In this document: positions 8,252 to 17,440 of the stretch, one piece after another
How the letters are laid out: the number at the start of each line of letters is the position of its first letter
Numbering within the stretch: the stretch's first letter is position 1
Source of the DNA: Pseudomonas canadensis
GTDB lineage: Bacteria > Pseudomonadota > Gammaproteobacteria > Pseudomonadales > Pseudomonadaceae
Direction of reading: 5' to 3'
Assembly: GCF_000503215.1 (NCBI RefSeq)
Contig: NZ_AYTD01000012.1
Span: 62,001-126,000, forward strand
Length of the DNA: 64,000 nucleotides
The notes under the pieces: generated by a model
What the model saw: only the letters and a program-made list of their open reading frames with translations
Told to the model about the DNA's origin: nothing
Databases searched by the model: none
Position numbers and translations under genes: made by a program

Positions 8252-10680
8252 TGGCTGAACTCACAGAGGGGAGAACCATTCTCCGTCAGGTACGCATGCA
8301 CATGCGCCAAGGGTTCGTCTTGAGCCATCGCCGCCAGCAAGCGATCCACCACCTGCGGCAACAAATGGAGTTCGATCCATTGGTCAAGGTAGCGAGCGCC
8401 GCTATCGCTATGGGCGCAACGCTTGGCCATGTGTGCAACCAGCTCGGGCGTATAGCTGAACGCCAGCTTGCGCAGATGCAACCGTTGACCCAAGCGTTCC
8501 AGCTTGAGTCTAGTCAAGTCATGCAGAGCCTCACCCGTCACCGGGTAATACGGCACGACGCGCATGCGAGCCAGCAATGCGGGTTTGAAGTGGTCGCGCA
8601 GCAACGGACGGATCGCCTCTTGCAGCACTGGCACTTCAGGTCGCGCGCCGTCTGCGCACAGTTCACCGATGCACTCGCTGCCCAAGTTGGACGTCATCAG
8701 GATCAGCGTGTTGCGAAAGTCAATTTCCCGGCCTTCCCCATCATTGGCCAGGCCTTTGTCGAAAATCTGATAGAACAGGTTCAAGACTTCCGGGTCGGCC
8801 TTCTCGACCTCGTCGAGCAACACCACAGAATACGGGCGTTGACGTACGGCTTCGGTCAGCACACCGCCCTCGCCGAAACCGACATAACCGGGCGGTGCGC
8901 CAATCAAGCGAGACAGTGAATGTTTTTCCTGGAACTCCGACATGTTGAGGGTGGTGACAAAACGCTCACCGCCATACAACAGATCGCCCAGGGCCAGCGC
9001 AGTCTCGGTCTTGCCCACGCCACTTGGGCCCACCAGCAGGAACACACCAACCGGGCCTTCGGCCTTGTTGAGCCCTGCTGCAACGGCGCGCAGGTTGCGG
9101 TCCAGAGCCTGCACCGCTTGTTCCTGGCCAAGAATGCGCGCGCGTAGGGCATCGGCAAAACCCAGCACCCGTGTACTGTGCTCACATGCCAACTGTTCAA
9201 CCGGGATACCGGTCCAGCCACTGATGACCTCCGCCACCAGGTGCGGGCATACCTGCTGCGCCGATGTTTGTTGCTTCTGCCAGCACTGTTCCAGAAGCTG
9301 GCGCTCGCTTTCCATTTCCTCCATGCGTAGGTTCAACCCGTGGAGTATTTGCTCATCCACGGGAAACCCTGCATCCCTGTCACGACCTATTGCCTGATGC
9401 TGCCGCACGCCTTTCGCCTGTTCCGCATAGAGGCGTTGCAACTCTTCGGGCGCCGCCTCCCTACGGGTACGCAAACGAGCGCAAGCGGTGTCCAACACAT
9501 CCACCGCCTTGTCGGGCAACTGGCGCCCGCTCAGATAACGGGCACTCATCTGCGCCGCCGCCACAACCGCATCGTCCCGCACGTAAACGCCATGGCTGCG
9601 TTCATATACCGAGACCAGTCCGCGCAGGATCGAAACCGCCTGCTCGACACTGGGCTCGCCAACCAGTACAGGCTGAAAGCGCCGTGCCAACGCCGGATCT
9701 CTCTCGAAGTACTTCTTGTATTCCGACCAAGTGGTCGCAGCGATGGTGCGCAATTCACCACGGGCCAAGGCCGGTTTCAGCAGATTAGCCGCATCAGACC
9801 CACCCGCCGGAGCGCCCGCACCGACCAACGTATGCGCCTCATCGATAAACAGGATCACCGGTTTGACCGAGGCATTGACCTCGTCGATCACGCCCTTGAG
9901 GCGCCGCTCAAATTCACCCTTGATGCTGGCTCCAGCCTGGAGCAGCCCCATATCCAGGGTCAGCACCCGCACATCCTTTAGAGCGGCTGGCACCTGCTCG
10001 GTGGCAATGCGCAGCGCGAGGCCTTCGACAACGGCCGTCTTGCCTACACCGGCTTCGCCGACAAGTATTGGGTTGTTTTTGCGCCGGCGCATGAGAATGT
10101 CGATCAGTTGGCCGATCTCAGCTTCGCGGCACACCACCGGATCGATACGGCCTTCAAGCGCCAGGCGCGTCAGGTCGTGAGTGAAGTGCTCCAGCAATGA
10201 TTCGCTCGTCGGCGAAGGATCCGCGCCAGGCGACTGACTCGACACAAAGCCCAGTAAACGCTGCGTATCCAAGCGGTTCAACAAAACCTGATAGGCACTC
10301 CCCGCATGGTGCAGCGGGTGACGCAGCAGTGCCAGCAACAGCGCGCCGTGATCGACTTCAGTCTGGCGCAGTTCCAGATGGGCAACCATCAAGGCCTGCT
10401 GCAGCCATTGCACAAGCGATTGGGCAAACACCGGGTTGCGTGATGCGCTCGCCTCCCCCTTGGGCTGCAGTGCCGCTTGCAACTCACCCACCTCAATGCC
10501 TGCATCTGCCATAGCCCGTACGAGAAGGCCGTCTTGATGCTCCAGCAAGGCCAGCAACAAGTCTTCCACCAGTACTTCTCTGCCGCCGCGCGTTACGCAA
10601 CGTTCAGCAGCGCGCACCAAATCCCGACGGGCCTGGGTGGTCAATGTCTGAATAAGTTGTTGCAGATCCACATTTATCAT
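8248..10680 (-). CDS. tssH: ClpV/TssH, AAA+ ATPase that recycles the type VI sheath
   Basis: 810 residues. An N-terminal Clp-N domain (about 1-140) that recognises contracted TssB/TssC sheath is followed by two AAA+ modules. The first has Walker A GEAGVGKT at 208-215 and Walker B LFIDEAH around 278-283. The second has GPSGVGKT at 551-558 followed by the pore-loop sequence GAPPGYVG. The N domain is a little compact compared with the usual 860-900 residue ClpV, but no motif is missing. It begins six bases after tssG and is translationally coupled to the sigma-54 activator. HSI-II equivalent: clpV2. Confidence 0.96.
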   Translation of the reverse strand: MINVDLQQLIQTLTTQARRDLVRAAERCVTRGGREVLVEDLLLALLEHQDGLLVRAMADAGIEVGELQAALQPKGEASASRNPVFAQSLVQWLQQALMVAHLELRQTEVDHGALLLALLRHPLHHAGSAYQVLLNRLDTQRLLGFVSSQSPGADPSPTSESLLEHFTHDLTRLALEGRIDPVVCREAEIGQLIDILMRRRKNNPILVGEAGVGKTAVVEGLALRIATEQVPAALKDVRVLTLDMGLLQAGASIKGEFERRLKGVIDEVNASVKPVILFIDEAHTLVGAGAPAGGSDAANLLKPALARGELRTIAATTWSEYKKYFERDPALARRFQPVLVGEPSVEQAVSILRGLVSVYERSHGVYVRDDAVVAAAQMSARYLSGRQLPDKAVDVLDTACARLRTRREAAPEELQRLYAEQAKGVRQHQAIGRDRDAGFPVDEQILHGLNLRMEEMESERQLLEQCWQKQQTSAQQVCPHLVAEVISGWTGIPVEQLACEHSTRVLGFADALRARILGQEQAVQALDRNLRAVAAGLNKAEGPVGVFLLVGPSGVGKTETALALGDLLYGGERFVTTLNMSEFQEKHSLSRLIGAPPGYVGFGEGGVLTEAVRQRPYSVVLLDEVEKADPEVLNLFYQIFDKGLANDGEGREIDFRNTLILMTSNLGSECIGELCADGARPEVPVLQEAIRPLLRDHFKPALLARMRVVPYYPVTGEALHDLTRLKLERLGQRLHLRKLAFSYTPELVAHMAKRCAHSDSGARYLDQWIELHLLPQVVDRLLAAMAQDEPLAHVHAYLTENGSPLCEFSQ

Positions 10681-10686
10681 AATGAT

Positions 10687-11700
10687 TCATCCCTCATGAG
10701 CGTTGCCCGGCACCATGACCACCCCGTCGGAGCAGTCATGCGCCAGCCACGTGGTCCAGCCGAGGCGACAGACGTTGTGTTCGCCAATGTGCAACGGTCG
10801 GATCTCTTCCTTGGCCAGCACCAGCCGCACGTCATAGTCCAGTGGATCCCGAGATGTGAGGCGCACCAATGAACACAGCAGCGGGTAGTCGGGCCCAGTG
10901 GGCAGAAAGCCATGGAATTGCTGCCAACACAGGCCCTGCAGATGCACCCTGAACTTGCCACTACAGTCGGCAACCTGACTGCCCAATACCTGGTCACGGC
11001 CAAGTACGCTATTCGCGGTGCCGAGCCGATTTCGCTGTGCGTCAGCGATTGCAACCGTACGCAGTACCCACTGCTCAATGAACAAGCGGTGGTGTTTGAA
11101 GTAGTAACGCAACACCGTCTCGATCAAGGCTGCCGAATGCGCCCGCAGGCTAAGTAACCCCAAGTAAGGCAACAGCCGCTCGCAGTTCAATTGCGCGACA
11201 CTGCGAATCTGCTGGCCGCTCAGGCCGATCAACGCGAACATCTGCTCGGATAACGTGTCACGCGCGCCTGCCTGGAACCGCGCCCGGTAACGGTACTTGC
11301 GCCAGATGGGTAGCATCAGTCGTTGCAAACGGTGATGAAACACGTCCAGAAATTCTCGCGTAGTACTGCCACCCACTCCGTCGGCACACGCTTGTTCGCC
11401 ATAAAACGCCGGCAAGGGCGACCCCGCGCCACACAAGCCCAAAAGGTTGAGGCGAAGACGCGCGCGCAACTGCCCGTGCTCAATGAAAAACTCCACCCGG
11501 TCAATATCGTGACCGGGAAAGCCAAGACCTGGATTGGCTTGAAACTCCAACAAGTCATACAACGCGTCGTCATCCGACAGGGGATGGGCTTCGCGCAAGC
11601 GGTTGATCACCTGCAAAACCGCCTGGAACAGCGAATACTCGCGGATGCCCCGGGACAGTCGCGTCAAAGCAGGGGCTGCTGCCCCATCCGTGGTGGCCAT
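10687..11700 (-). CDS. tssG: TssG, type VI baseplate subunit
   Basis: 337 residues of the TssG/HsiH family, a baseplate wedge protein that pairs with two TssF copies around TssE and TssK. The start at 11700 lies 37 bases inside tssF, a common arrangement for this gene pair. The family signature near the N-terminus, YSLFQAVLQVINRLREAHP, is present, as is RFQAGARDTLSEQMFALIGL in the middle. A further stretch LRLTSRDPLDYDVRLVLAKEEI sits near the C-terminus. The product is cytoplasmic. Position between tssF and clpV agrees with the HSI-II order. Confidence 0.94.
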   Translation of the reverse strand: MATTDGAAAPALTRLSRGIREYSLFQAVLQVINRLREAHPLSDDDALYDLLEFQANPGLGFPGHDIDRVEFFIEHGQLRARLRLNLLGLCGAGSPLPAFYGEQACADGVGGSTTREFLDVFHHRLQRLMLPIWRKYRYRARFQAGARDTLSEQMFALIGLSGQQIRSVAQLNCERLLPYLGLLSLRAHSAALIETVLRYYFKHHRLFIEQWVLRTVAIADAQRNRLGTANSVLGRDQVLGSQVADCSGKFRVHLQGLCWQQFHGFLPTGPDYPLLCSLVRLTSRDPLDYDVRLVLAKEEIRPLHIGEHNVCRLGWTTWLAHDCSDGVVMVPGNAHEG

Positions 11701-13451
11701 AGGTACACGTCTCCTTGTGTGCTGATGACTCTTAGTTCGTGGTAGGCGTTGAGACTGGCGTAAAGCGCGAAGAACTCGTTGAGTACCGACGCGAAGACGA
11801 ATACTTCGCCATGCCCCAGAAAGCCTTGGGGGTCGATGCTCAGATCAATTCGTATCCCCCGAAACGGCAAGCCCCGTTGCAATCGGTCGACCGCCGTATG
11901 ACTGACGGATCGCATTGCGCCCAGCTTCCTCTCACTGACCTTCTGCGCTTGCCGATCGTGGTAGCGCGGTAAGTCATAGGTTTGAAGGATTACCTTCAAG
12001 GCGTTGATGTCGCTCAACGACAGATAGTTGAGCGACAGGTTGCTGATCAATCGCCAGAGAAAATCCTGATCCAGGGGTGGCGAAAAACTGGCCGTCGGTG
12101 CGCAGATGTTCCGAAACGACAACCCCTCTGGCGTCTGTTCGCAGGGCAGGTTTATGTCCCCAAGCTGCAACAGCCGAGGTAGGTTGTGATTGGTACACGT
12201 CAACTCGATCGACAGTGTTTGCTGCTCTGACTCAGGACCGTTACCAAACGCAAGCCAGGTTTCAAGCCCTGCATGCTGTGCCGATGGCCGTTGACGAATG
12301 CTATAACTCACCGGGCTATCCGCCTGGTCGGTGTCGCCACCATGTTCGAAGGATTCGAAGGGCACGTAAGCCTTGTATCCACGCCCACCCGGTTGCCACC
12401 CTGTGACACTGTCGACGGAAAATACACTCGCGTTTTCCCGTGAGTATTCGCCAGGGACGAGCAGATACTCATCCTGCTTGCCGTCCAGCCGGATGGGCAC
12501 CGCATCATGCTTGAACAGGTTCACGATAGGGGTGCAGTACAGTTTGACGTTCTCCAAGGTGGGCTGCTGGGACTCACGCCATGGAGTGCGCAACTCGAAG
12601 CGCAACATCACCCCACGCACCTGCTTGAGCAATTCGCCAGGTAATTCCTGCAGCACGCCCAAGCCCCCGACATCGACAAACAGGTACTTGTCAGGAAAGG
12701 CAAAATACTCCTGCAGGTGGCGATACCCTGGAAAGGTATTTTGCGGATACGGGATCAACGCCTGTTCCTCGCTGAAACCCACCGGCTGGACCTGGTCGGC
12801 GCCCAGCCGCAGTGATAACGCCTGGCCATTAACCCCGTTGACCGGCAGGCCATCGTGGCCCAAAGGTAGCAACTCAATACCGTCAAGATGACGCAGCAGG
12901 CTCAGGTACAGCTCCTGGCTGATGTAGCGATCTCCGGCGAGATGCAGACGCAACTGAGTGAAGGTCCATTCACTGAAATTACCTTCGGCGCTCATGTCCA
13001 GACGCAGGCTCAACTTCCCCCGCCCTGCCTGGGTGCCGTACTCCAACGCGCTCAGTTGCAGCGGTAGAACCTGCGTGGCATAGCAGGTCCGAAAACGGCA
13101 CCGCTCGCCATTGACTGCGGCGCTTTCGACCGGCGTGTCCCTCGCCACCCACACGTCAGGACCGGAGTGTTTCAACGGATCAAATTGCAGCATGCTGAAC
13201 GCGGGCATCGGGCGCATGTAGTTGGGCCAGAGCAAATGCATCAGCGAATGTGTCAGTTCTGGAAGCTCGTCATCGAGCTTCTGGCGCAAGCGACCCGTGA
13301 GAAACGCAAAGCCTTCCAGCAGCCGCTCTACATCCGGATCTTGACCCGACTCTGCGAGAAAGGGAGCAAGCGCAGGATTGCGCTCGGAGAACTGACGACC
13401 GAGCTGGCGCAACGCACTGAGCTCGCTTTGGTAATAACGATTAAACGACAT
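11664..13451 (-). CDS. tssF: TssF, type VI baseplate subunit
   Basis: 595 residues, the normal TssF length. The N-terminus MSFNRYYQSELSALRQLGRQ and the following FLTGRLRQKLDDELPELTHS and LLWPNYMRPMPAFSML are the most conserved parts of the family. TssF makes the core of each baseplate wedge with TssG. The start overlaps the end of tssE by 11 bases and the stop overlaps the start of tssG, so tssE-F-G are probably translated as a coupled set. Nothing is missing or truncated. Confidence 0.95.
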   Translation of the reverse strand: MSFNRYYQSELSALRQLGRQFSERNPALAPFLAESGQDPDVERLLEGFAFLTGRLRQKLDDELPELTHSLMHLLWPNYMRPMPAFSMLQFDPLKHSGPDVWVARDTPVESAAVNGERCRFRTCYATQVLPLQLSALEYGTQAGRGKLSLRLDMSAEGNFSEWTFTQLRLHLAGDRYISQELYLSLLRHLDGIELLPLGHDGLPVNGVNGQALSLRLGADQVQPVGFSEEQALIPYPQNTFPGYRHLQEYFAFPDKYLFVDVGGLGVLQELPGELLKQVRGVMLRFELRTPWRESQQPTLENVKLYCTPIVNLFKHDAVPIRLDGKQDEYLLVPGEYSRENASVFSVDSVTGWQPGGRGYKAYVPFESFEHGGDTDQADSPVSYSIRQRPSAQHAGLETWLAFGNGPESEQQTLSIELTCTNHNLPRLLQLGDINLPCEQTPEGLSFRNICAPTASFSPPLDQDFLWRLISNLSLNYLSLSDINALKVILQTYDLPRYHDRQAQKVSERKLGAMRSVSHTAVDRLQRGLPFRGIRIDLSIDPQGFLGHGEVFVFASVLNEFFALYASLNAYHELRVISTQGDVYLWPPRMGQQPLL

Positions 13452-13857
13452 CCGGCAAGACCTCTACCCGACCGGAATCGCATAGCCGAGCGGTGAACAC
13501 CACGGGGCGCTGGGTGCCCTTGATCATCAAAGTAGCTTCAATGGCGAAGGCCAGGGCCAGTGGGTCGTGGTCCCTCGGCAACGTCTTGACCCGCACATCC
13601 TTCAAGCGCGGCTCGTAGGCGCGAATGAATCGCTCGATCAACAAGCGTGACTGAGACAATGACTCATGTAGGCTCTGGTTCATGTCATTGAGGTCGGGCA
13701 AGCCGTAATCGGGCAGCGTCTGCAAACTGCCCGCACGGATGCTGAGCATTTTTCCCAGGTGGATCGCGACGGACGTCACGGCACTTGCGGGAGTAGCCGG
13801 GCGCTCAAGGCGCTGGAAAAGACTCTGGTGGTTGGGCATTACCTGGCCTCTGCTCAT
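13441..13857 (-). CDS. tssE: TssE, type VI baseplate gp25-like protein
   Basis: 138 residues, related to phage T4 gp25, which nucleates sheath assembly on the baseplate. The family core SIRAGSLQTLPDYGLPDLND and the paired residues in SRLLIERFIRAYEPRLKDV are present. Two starts are possible: the ATG at 13857, overlapping the tssC stop by ATGA, and an ATG at 13839 preceded by AGAGG at a better distance. The longer form is given; the shorter would remove six residues. The gene overlaps tssF at its other end. Confidence 0.92.
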   Translation of the reverse strand: MSRGQVMPNHQSLFQRLERPATPASAVTSVAIHLGKMLSIRAGSLQTLPDYGLPDLNDMNQSLHESLSQSRLLIERFIRAYEPRLKDVRVKTLPRDHDPLALAFAIEATLMIKGTQRPVVFTARLCDSGRVEVLPDVV

Positions 13858-15329
13858 TCTTTGTCGAGCTTGCCGACCAGGGACAATGTGAAATCCGCCC
13901 CCATGTACTTGAAGTGCGGGCGCACACTCAGGTTGACTCGATACCAGCCGGGCTCGCCGTCGACATCACTGACAACGATGCGGGCCGCACGCAAGGGGCG
14001 CCGCCCACGCACTTCGGCGCTGGGGTTTTCCTGATCGGCGACGTACTGTCGAATCCACTTGTTGAGTTCCAGCTCCAGGTCGGTGCGCTCCTTCCACGAC
14101 CCCAATTGCTCACGCTGCAGGACCTTGAGATAGTGGGCTAGGCGATTCACCACCATCATGTAGGGCAGTTGGGTGCCCAGACGGTAATTCAGCTCCGCCT
14201 GCTTGCCTTCCGGACTAAGACCAAAGTGTTTTGGCTTCTGGACCGAACTGGCGGAAAAAAACGCTGCGTTGTCGCTGCCCTTTCGCATCGTCAGGGCAAT
14301 GAATCCCTCTTGCGCCAGTTCGTACTCCCGGCGATCGGAAACCAAGACTTCAGTCGGAATCTTGGTTTCGATTTCACCCATGCTATGGAAGTGATGCAAC
14401 GGCAAGTCTTCCACCGCACCACCGCTTTGCGGGCCGATGATGTTCGGACACCAGCGAAACCGCGCGAAACTATCGGTCAGGCGTGTGGCAAAAGCGTAGG
14501 CCGTATTGCCCCACAGGTAGTGTTCATGGCTGTTGACCACGTTTTCCTGGTAGGCAAAGGTCTTGACCGGGCATTCAAGGGGATCGTAGGGCGTACGAAG
14601 CAGGAAACGCGGCACGGTCAAGCCGATATAGCGTGAATCTTCGCTTTGGCGAAAACTTTGCCATTTGGCGAATTGAGGGCCTTCGAAATGGTCCTTCAGG
14701 TCTTTGAGATCCGGCAGACCGGTGAAACTTTCCAACCCGAAGAACGCAGGCCCTGCAGCGGCGATAAAAGGCGCATGGGCCATGCAGGCCACACTGGAAG
14801 CGTACTGCATCAACTTCACGTCGGGGGCGCTGGGAGACAGAAAGTAATTGGCGATAATTGCGCCCACCGGCTGACCACCAAACTGACCGTATTCCGCACT
14901 GTAGATATGTTTGTACAGACCGGACTGGATCACTTCAGGTGAGTCCTCGAAATCTTCCAGCAGATCTTGCCGAGAGACGTTCAGCAGTTCGATCTTGATG
15001 TTCTCGCGGAAGTTGGTGCGATCAACCAACAACTGCAGGCCTTTCCAGGAAGCTTCCAAGGCCTGGAAATCCGGGTGGTGCAGGATCTCATCCATCTGAA
15101 GACTAAGCTTCGTGTCGATCTCGGCAATCATCCGGTCGACCAGCCGTTTCTTGACGGGCTCGCCTCGGTTCTGCGGTTTGATCAGCTCTTCGATGAACGC
15201 CGAAACACCACGCTTGGCAATACCATAGGCCTCGTCGTCCGCACTCAGCAGAGTCTGGGCAACGATGTTATCGAGAATGCTGTATTGATGAGCGGTTTGT
15301 GCAGGCAGTGAGTGCTGTTGTGTCGTCAT
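13854..15329 (-). CDS. tssC: TssC, large type VI sheath subunit
   Basis: 491 residues, the expected size of the large sheath protein (VipB/HsiC). Conserved blocks seen include ALEASWKGLQLLVDRTNF, EYGQFGGQPVGAIIANY and RFRWCPNIIGPQSGGAVEDLP. The C-terminal RPHFKYMGADFTLSLVGKLD ends in the interface with TssB. The sheath contracts to drive the Hcp tube outwards. It follows tssB after a 28-base gap and overlaps tssE by four bases. Confidence 0.97.
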   Translation of the reverse strand: MTTQQHSLPAQTAHQYSILDNIVAQTLLSADDEAYGIAKRGVSAFIEELIKPQNRGEPVKKRLVDRMIAEIDTKLSLQMDEILHHPDFQALEASWKGLQLLVDRTNFRENIKIELLNVSRQDLLEDFEDSPEVIQSGLYKHIYSAEYGQFGGQPVGAIIANYFLSPSAPDVKLMQYASSVACMAHAPFIAAAGPAFFGLESFTGLPDLKDLKDHFEGPQFAKWQSFRQSEDSRYIGLTVPRFLLRTPYDPLECPVKTFAYQENVVNSHEHYLWGNTAYAFATRLTDSFARFRWCPNIIGPQSGGAVEDLPLHHFHSMGEIETKIPTEVLVSDRREYELAQEGFIALTMRKGSDNAAFFSASSVQKPKHFGLSPEGKQAELNYRLGTQLPYMMVVNRLAHYLKVLQREQLGSWKERTDLELELNKWIRQYVADQENPSAEVRGRRPLRAARIVVSDVDGEPGWYRVNLSVRPHFKYMGADFTLSLVGKLDKE

Positions 15330-15357
15330 GAGCTCAGTGTCCTTTTACTGAAAAATG

Positions 15358-15855
15358 TCAGGCGTCAGGTGTATCCAGTCCCAGCTCAGCCAATACCCGA
15401 GCACGGGAATCGTCATCGGCGAGGGCCTGTTCGATAGCTTTGCGAAAGCTCGGCGTGTTGCCCAATGGTCCTTTGAGCGCCATGAGTGCCTCGCGCAACG
15501 CCATCAGCTTTTGCAGTTCGGGAACCTGCTCTACCAGGTTCGCCGGATTGAAATCCTTCATGGAATTAATGCGTACCTGAATGGCCAATTCCTCAACACC
15601 CGCATCCTCCTGCAGACGGTTAGGCACGTTCAGCGTCAGGCTCAATGCCTGTTTGGCCAACACGTCATCCAGGGTGTTCTTGTCGATCGCAATAGGCTTT
15701 CGATCTTCGAGCTTGCGCACATCTTCACGCTGGGTGAAATCGCCCAGCACCAACAGTTTCAACGGCAGTTCGACCTCTTCCTGCGCACCGCCCAAGGCGG
15801 GCTTGAAAGTGATGTTGATACGTTCCTTGGGGGCGACCGAACCTTCTTTGGCCAT
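15358..15855 (-). CDS. tssB: TssB, small type VI sheath subunit
   Basis: 165 residues, the usual size of VipA/HsiB. The opening MAKEGSVAPKERINITFKP and the block ELPLKLLVLGDFTQREDVRK are diagnostic. TssB pairs with TssC to form the contractile sheath around the Hcp tube in the cytoplasm. The ATG is preceded by AAGGAGAAAC, a strong ribosome site that fits the high dosage needed for a structural polymer. It lies 31 bases after tssA. Confidence 0.97.
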   Translation of the reverse strand: MAKEGSVAPKERINITFKPALGGAQEEVELPLKLLVLGDFTQREDVRKLEDRKPIAIDKNTLDDVLAKQALSLTLNVPNRLQEDAGVEELAIQVRINSMKDFNPANLVEQVPELQKLMALREALMALKGPLGNTPSFRKAIEQALADDDSRARVLAELGLDTPDA

Positions 15856-15886
15856 GGTGTTTCTCCTTACTCAGTGGCTCGAAAGC

Positions 15887-17440
15887 CTATTCAAGTACCG
15901 CTTCCAGATCGAAGAGGCACAGCCTGCGGTGGGTGTCTTCCTTGCGCTCGAGCACGGCGTGGTTTTGTGGCAACAGATCACAGCAGCGATACAGAAGCTG
16001 GGTTACCTGAAGGGCCAGTTCCGGCTCCCAACGTTCAAGACCTGTGTGTTGCAGTTCGTGGTCCAGATGTTCGAGCTGGATCTTCGCCAGCTCGTGCTTG
16101 CCGGCTTGTACACACAGCCTCGCCTGGGCAAGCCGCCAATGAAATCGCGCGCGCTCGCTGCGAGCGGCATACATGCCTTTTTTGAGTTCATGGATTGCGG
16201 CTTTGAGCCCGTCCTTTCGCAACCGGGGTGCCACTGCCTGCAAGGCGATCTCCCAAGGCTCGGCTTCGGCATCAATCATCACTGCGGCTGGTTCGGGTAT
16301 TTGCAGACGACGGCTGACCTGCTGCGTGATCCAGTCACGGCTGGCGGCATCGGCAAAAGGAATGCCGTCGTGAAAACAGAACGACGGCAGGTCCGGCAGA
16401 CGTTGCAGCAGCAAGGCGAAGGTCACTTCCAACTCAGTCATGGCCTGTTCCGCCTGCAAGGCGTCCAGGCATTGCCAGAGCATATGCAGTCCGTCGAACC
16501 AGAACATCGCGCCGGCGAGACTGGTTTCGAGTTCCAGTATCAGGTCGGCGTAATGCCCCTGAGCAAAACGCTCCTGATAACGTTTGAGCTTGTCAGGCGC
16601 AGGCCCGCGCAAGGCGGTAATCCGCTCGCTGTCGGCATCCGGATACCCGCTCAGTACGAGCCAGTTCAACGTTCGGTTGAGGCGCAAGGCACGCAGATCG
16701 GTGGCGTTCTGACGCAACCACCAGGCACACAAGGAGCGGGCCTGCTCCTGCAGAGTGCGTAGCAATTTGTTGGCGTCTTTTTCGTTGTCCACGACCGCTT
16801 CAGGTTTGAATAGTTGGCTGGTCGCGTGCCTGACCTGCGCTATGACACCGCTCATCCCTGCCGCCGGAGCATGGTCCTGAACAGCCAGCTCCAGCCGCTG
16901 AGCCAATTGCCTGCGGATCGGCAGCAGCAAAGGCGCCTCATCTCCCAAGTGCCTGGTCCATACCTCATCGAGGCAAACCAGTTGCTCAAGTACTGCACGA
17001 AACAAGGGCTGCTGGCTCTGCAGGGGCAGGCCTTGCGTAAACAGAGGTTCGAGACGCAGTACCAACCAAGCAAATGACGCACCGCGAGTACGCAGTTTTT
17101 CGGGGTAGACCACCGACCAATGGTGCTCGCAGAGATAACGCAGTAATCCGAGCCCGGCTAGCAGGCCTGTATAGGACTCGCACTGGTGCAACGCCCAGGT
17201 CAGCCAGACGGCCGAGCGCAGATCCTTGGACTGATGTCGCAACATTAGCTCGCTGGTTTCCAGGACCTTGCGCCAATCGGGCTGGCTGCTGCCATGAATC
17301 GATTGCGCCTTTGCCAACTCGGATTCCAGGCATTCATATTCACTCGAAAAGCGCATATCGCTGCCCGCAAAACTCGATTGCGCACAGGGCGACCTGGCAA
17401 CTTCAAGATAATGATCACACAGCGTGTCCGAATAAGACAT
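15887..17440 (-). CDS. tssA: TssA, type VI baseplate/tube assembly protein
   Basis: 517 residues from the ATG at 17440. An ImpA-type N-terminal domain (about residues 1-200) is followed by a middle region and a C-terminal VasJ-like domain ending FHDGIPFADAASRDWI and a helical tail. TssA proteins start and cap tube and sheath growth. The frame is open for 13 more codons to 17479, but that extension is Cys/Val-rich and unlike the family start, so MSYSDTLCDHYLEV is preferred; the ribosome site is weak for either. It is the first gene of the minus-strand operon. About 80 bases upstream is a 7-bp hairpin. Confidence 0.9.
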   Translation of the reverse strand: MSYSDTLCDHYLEVARSPCAQSSFAGSDMRFSSEYECLESELAKAQSIHGSSQPDWRKVLETSELMLRHQSKDLRSAVWLTWALHQCESYTGLLAGLGLLRYLCEHHWSVVYPEKLRTRGASFAWLVLRLEPLFTQGLPLQSQQPLFRAVLEQLVCLDEVWTRHLGDEAPLLLPIRRQLAQRLELAVQDHAPAAGMSGVIAQVRHATSQLFKPEAVVDNEKDANKLLRTLQEQARSLCAWWLRQNATDLRALRLNRTLNWLVLSGYPDADSERITALRGPAPDKLKRYQERFAQGHYADLILELETSLAGAMFWFDGLHMLWQCLDALQAEQAMTELEVTFALLLQRLPDLPSFCFHDGIPFADAASRDWITQQVSRRLQIPEPAAVMIDAEAEPWEIALQAVAPRLRKDGLKAAIHELKKGMYAARSERARFHWRLAQARLCVQAGKHELAKIQLEHLDHELQHTGLERWEPELALQVTQLLYRCCDLLPQNHAVLERKEDTHRRLCLFDLEAVLE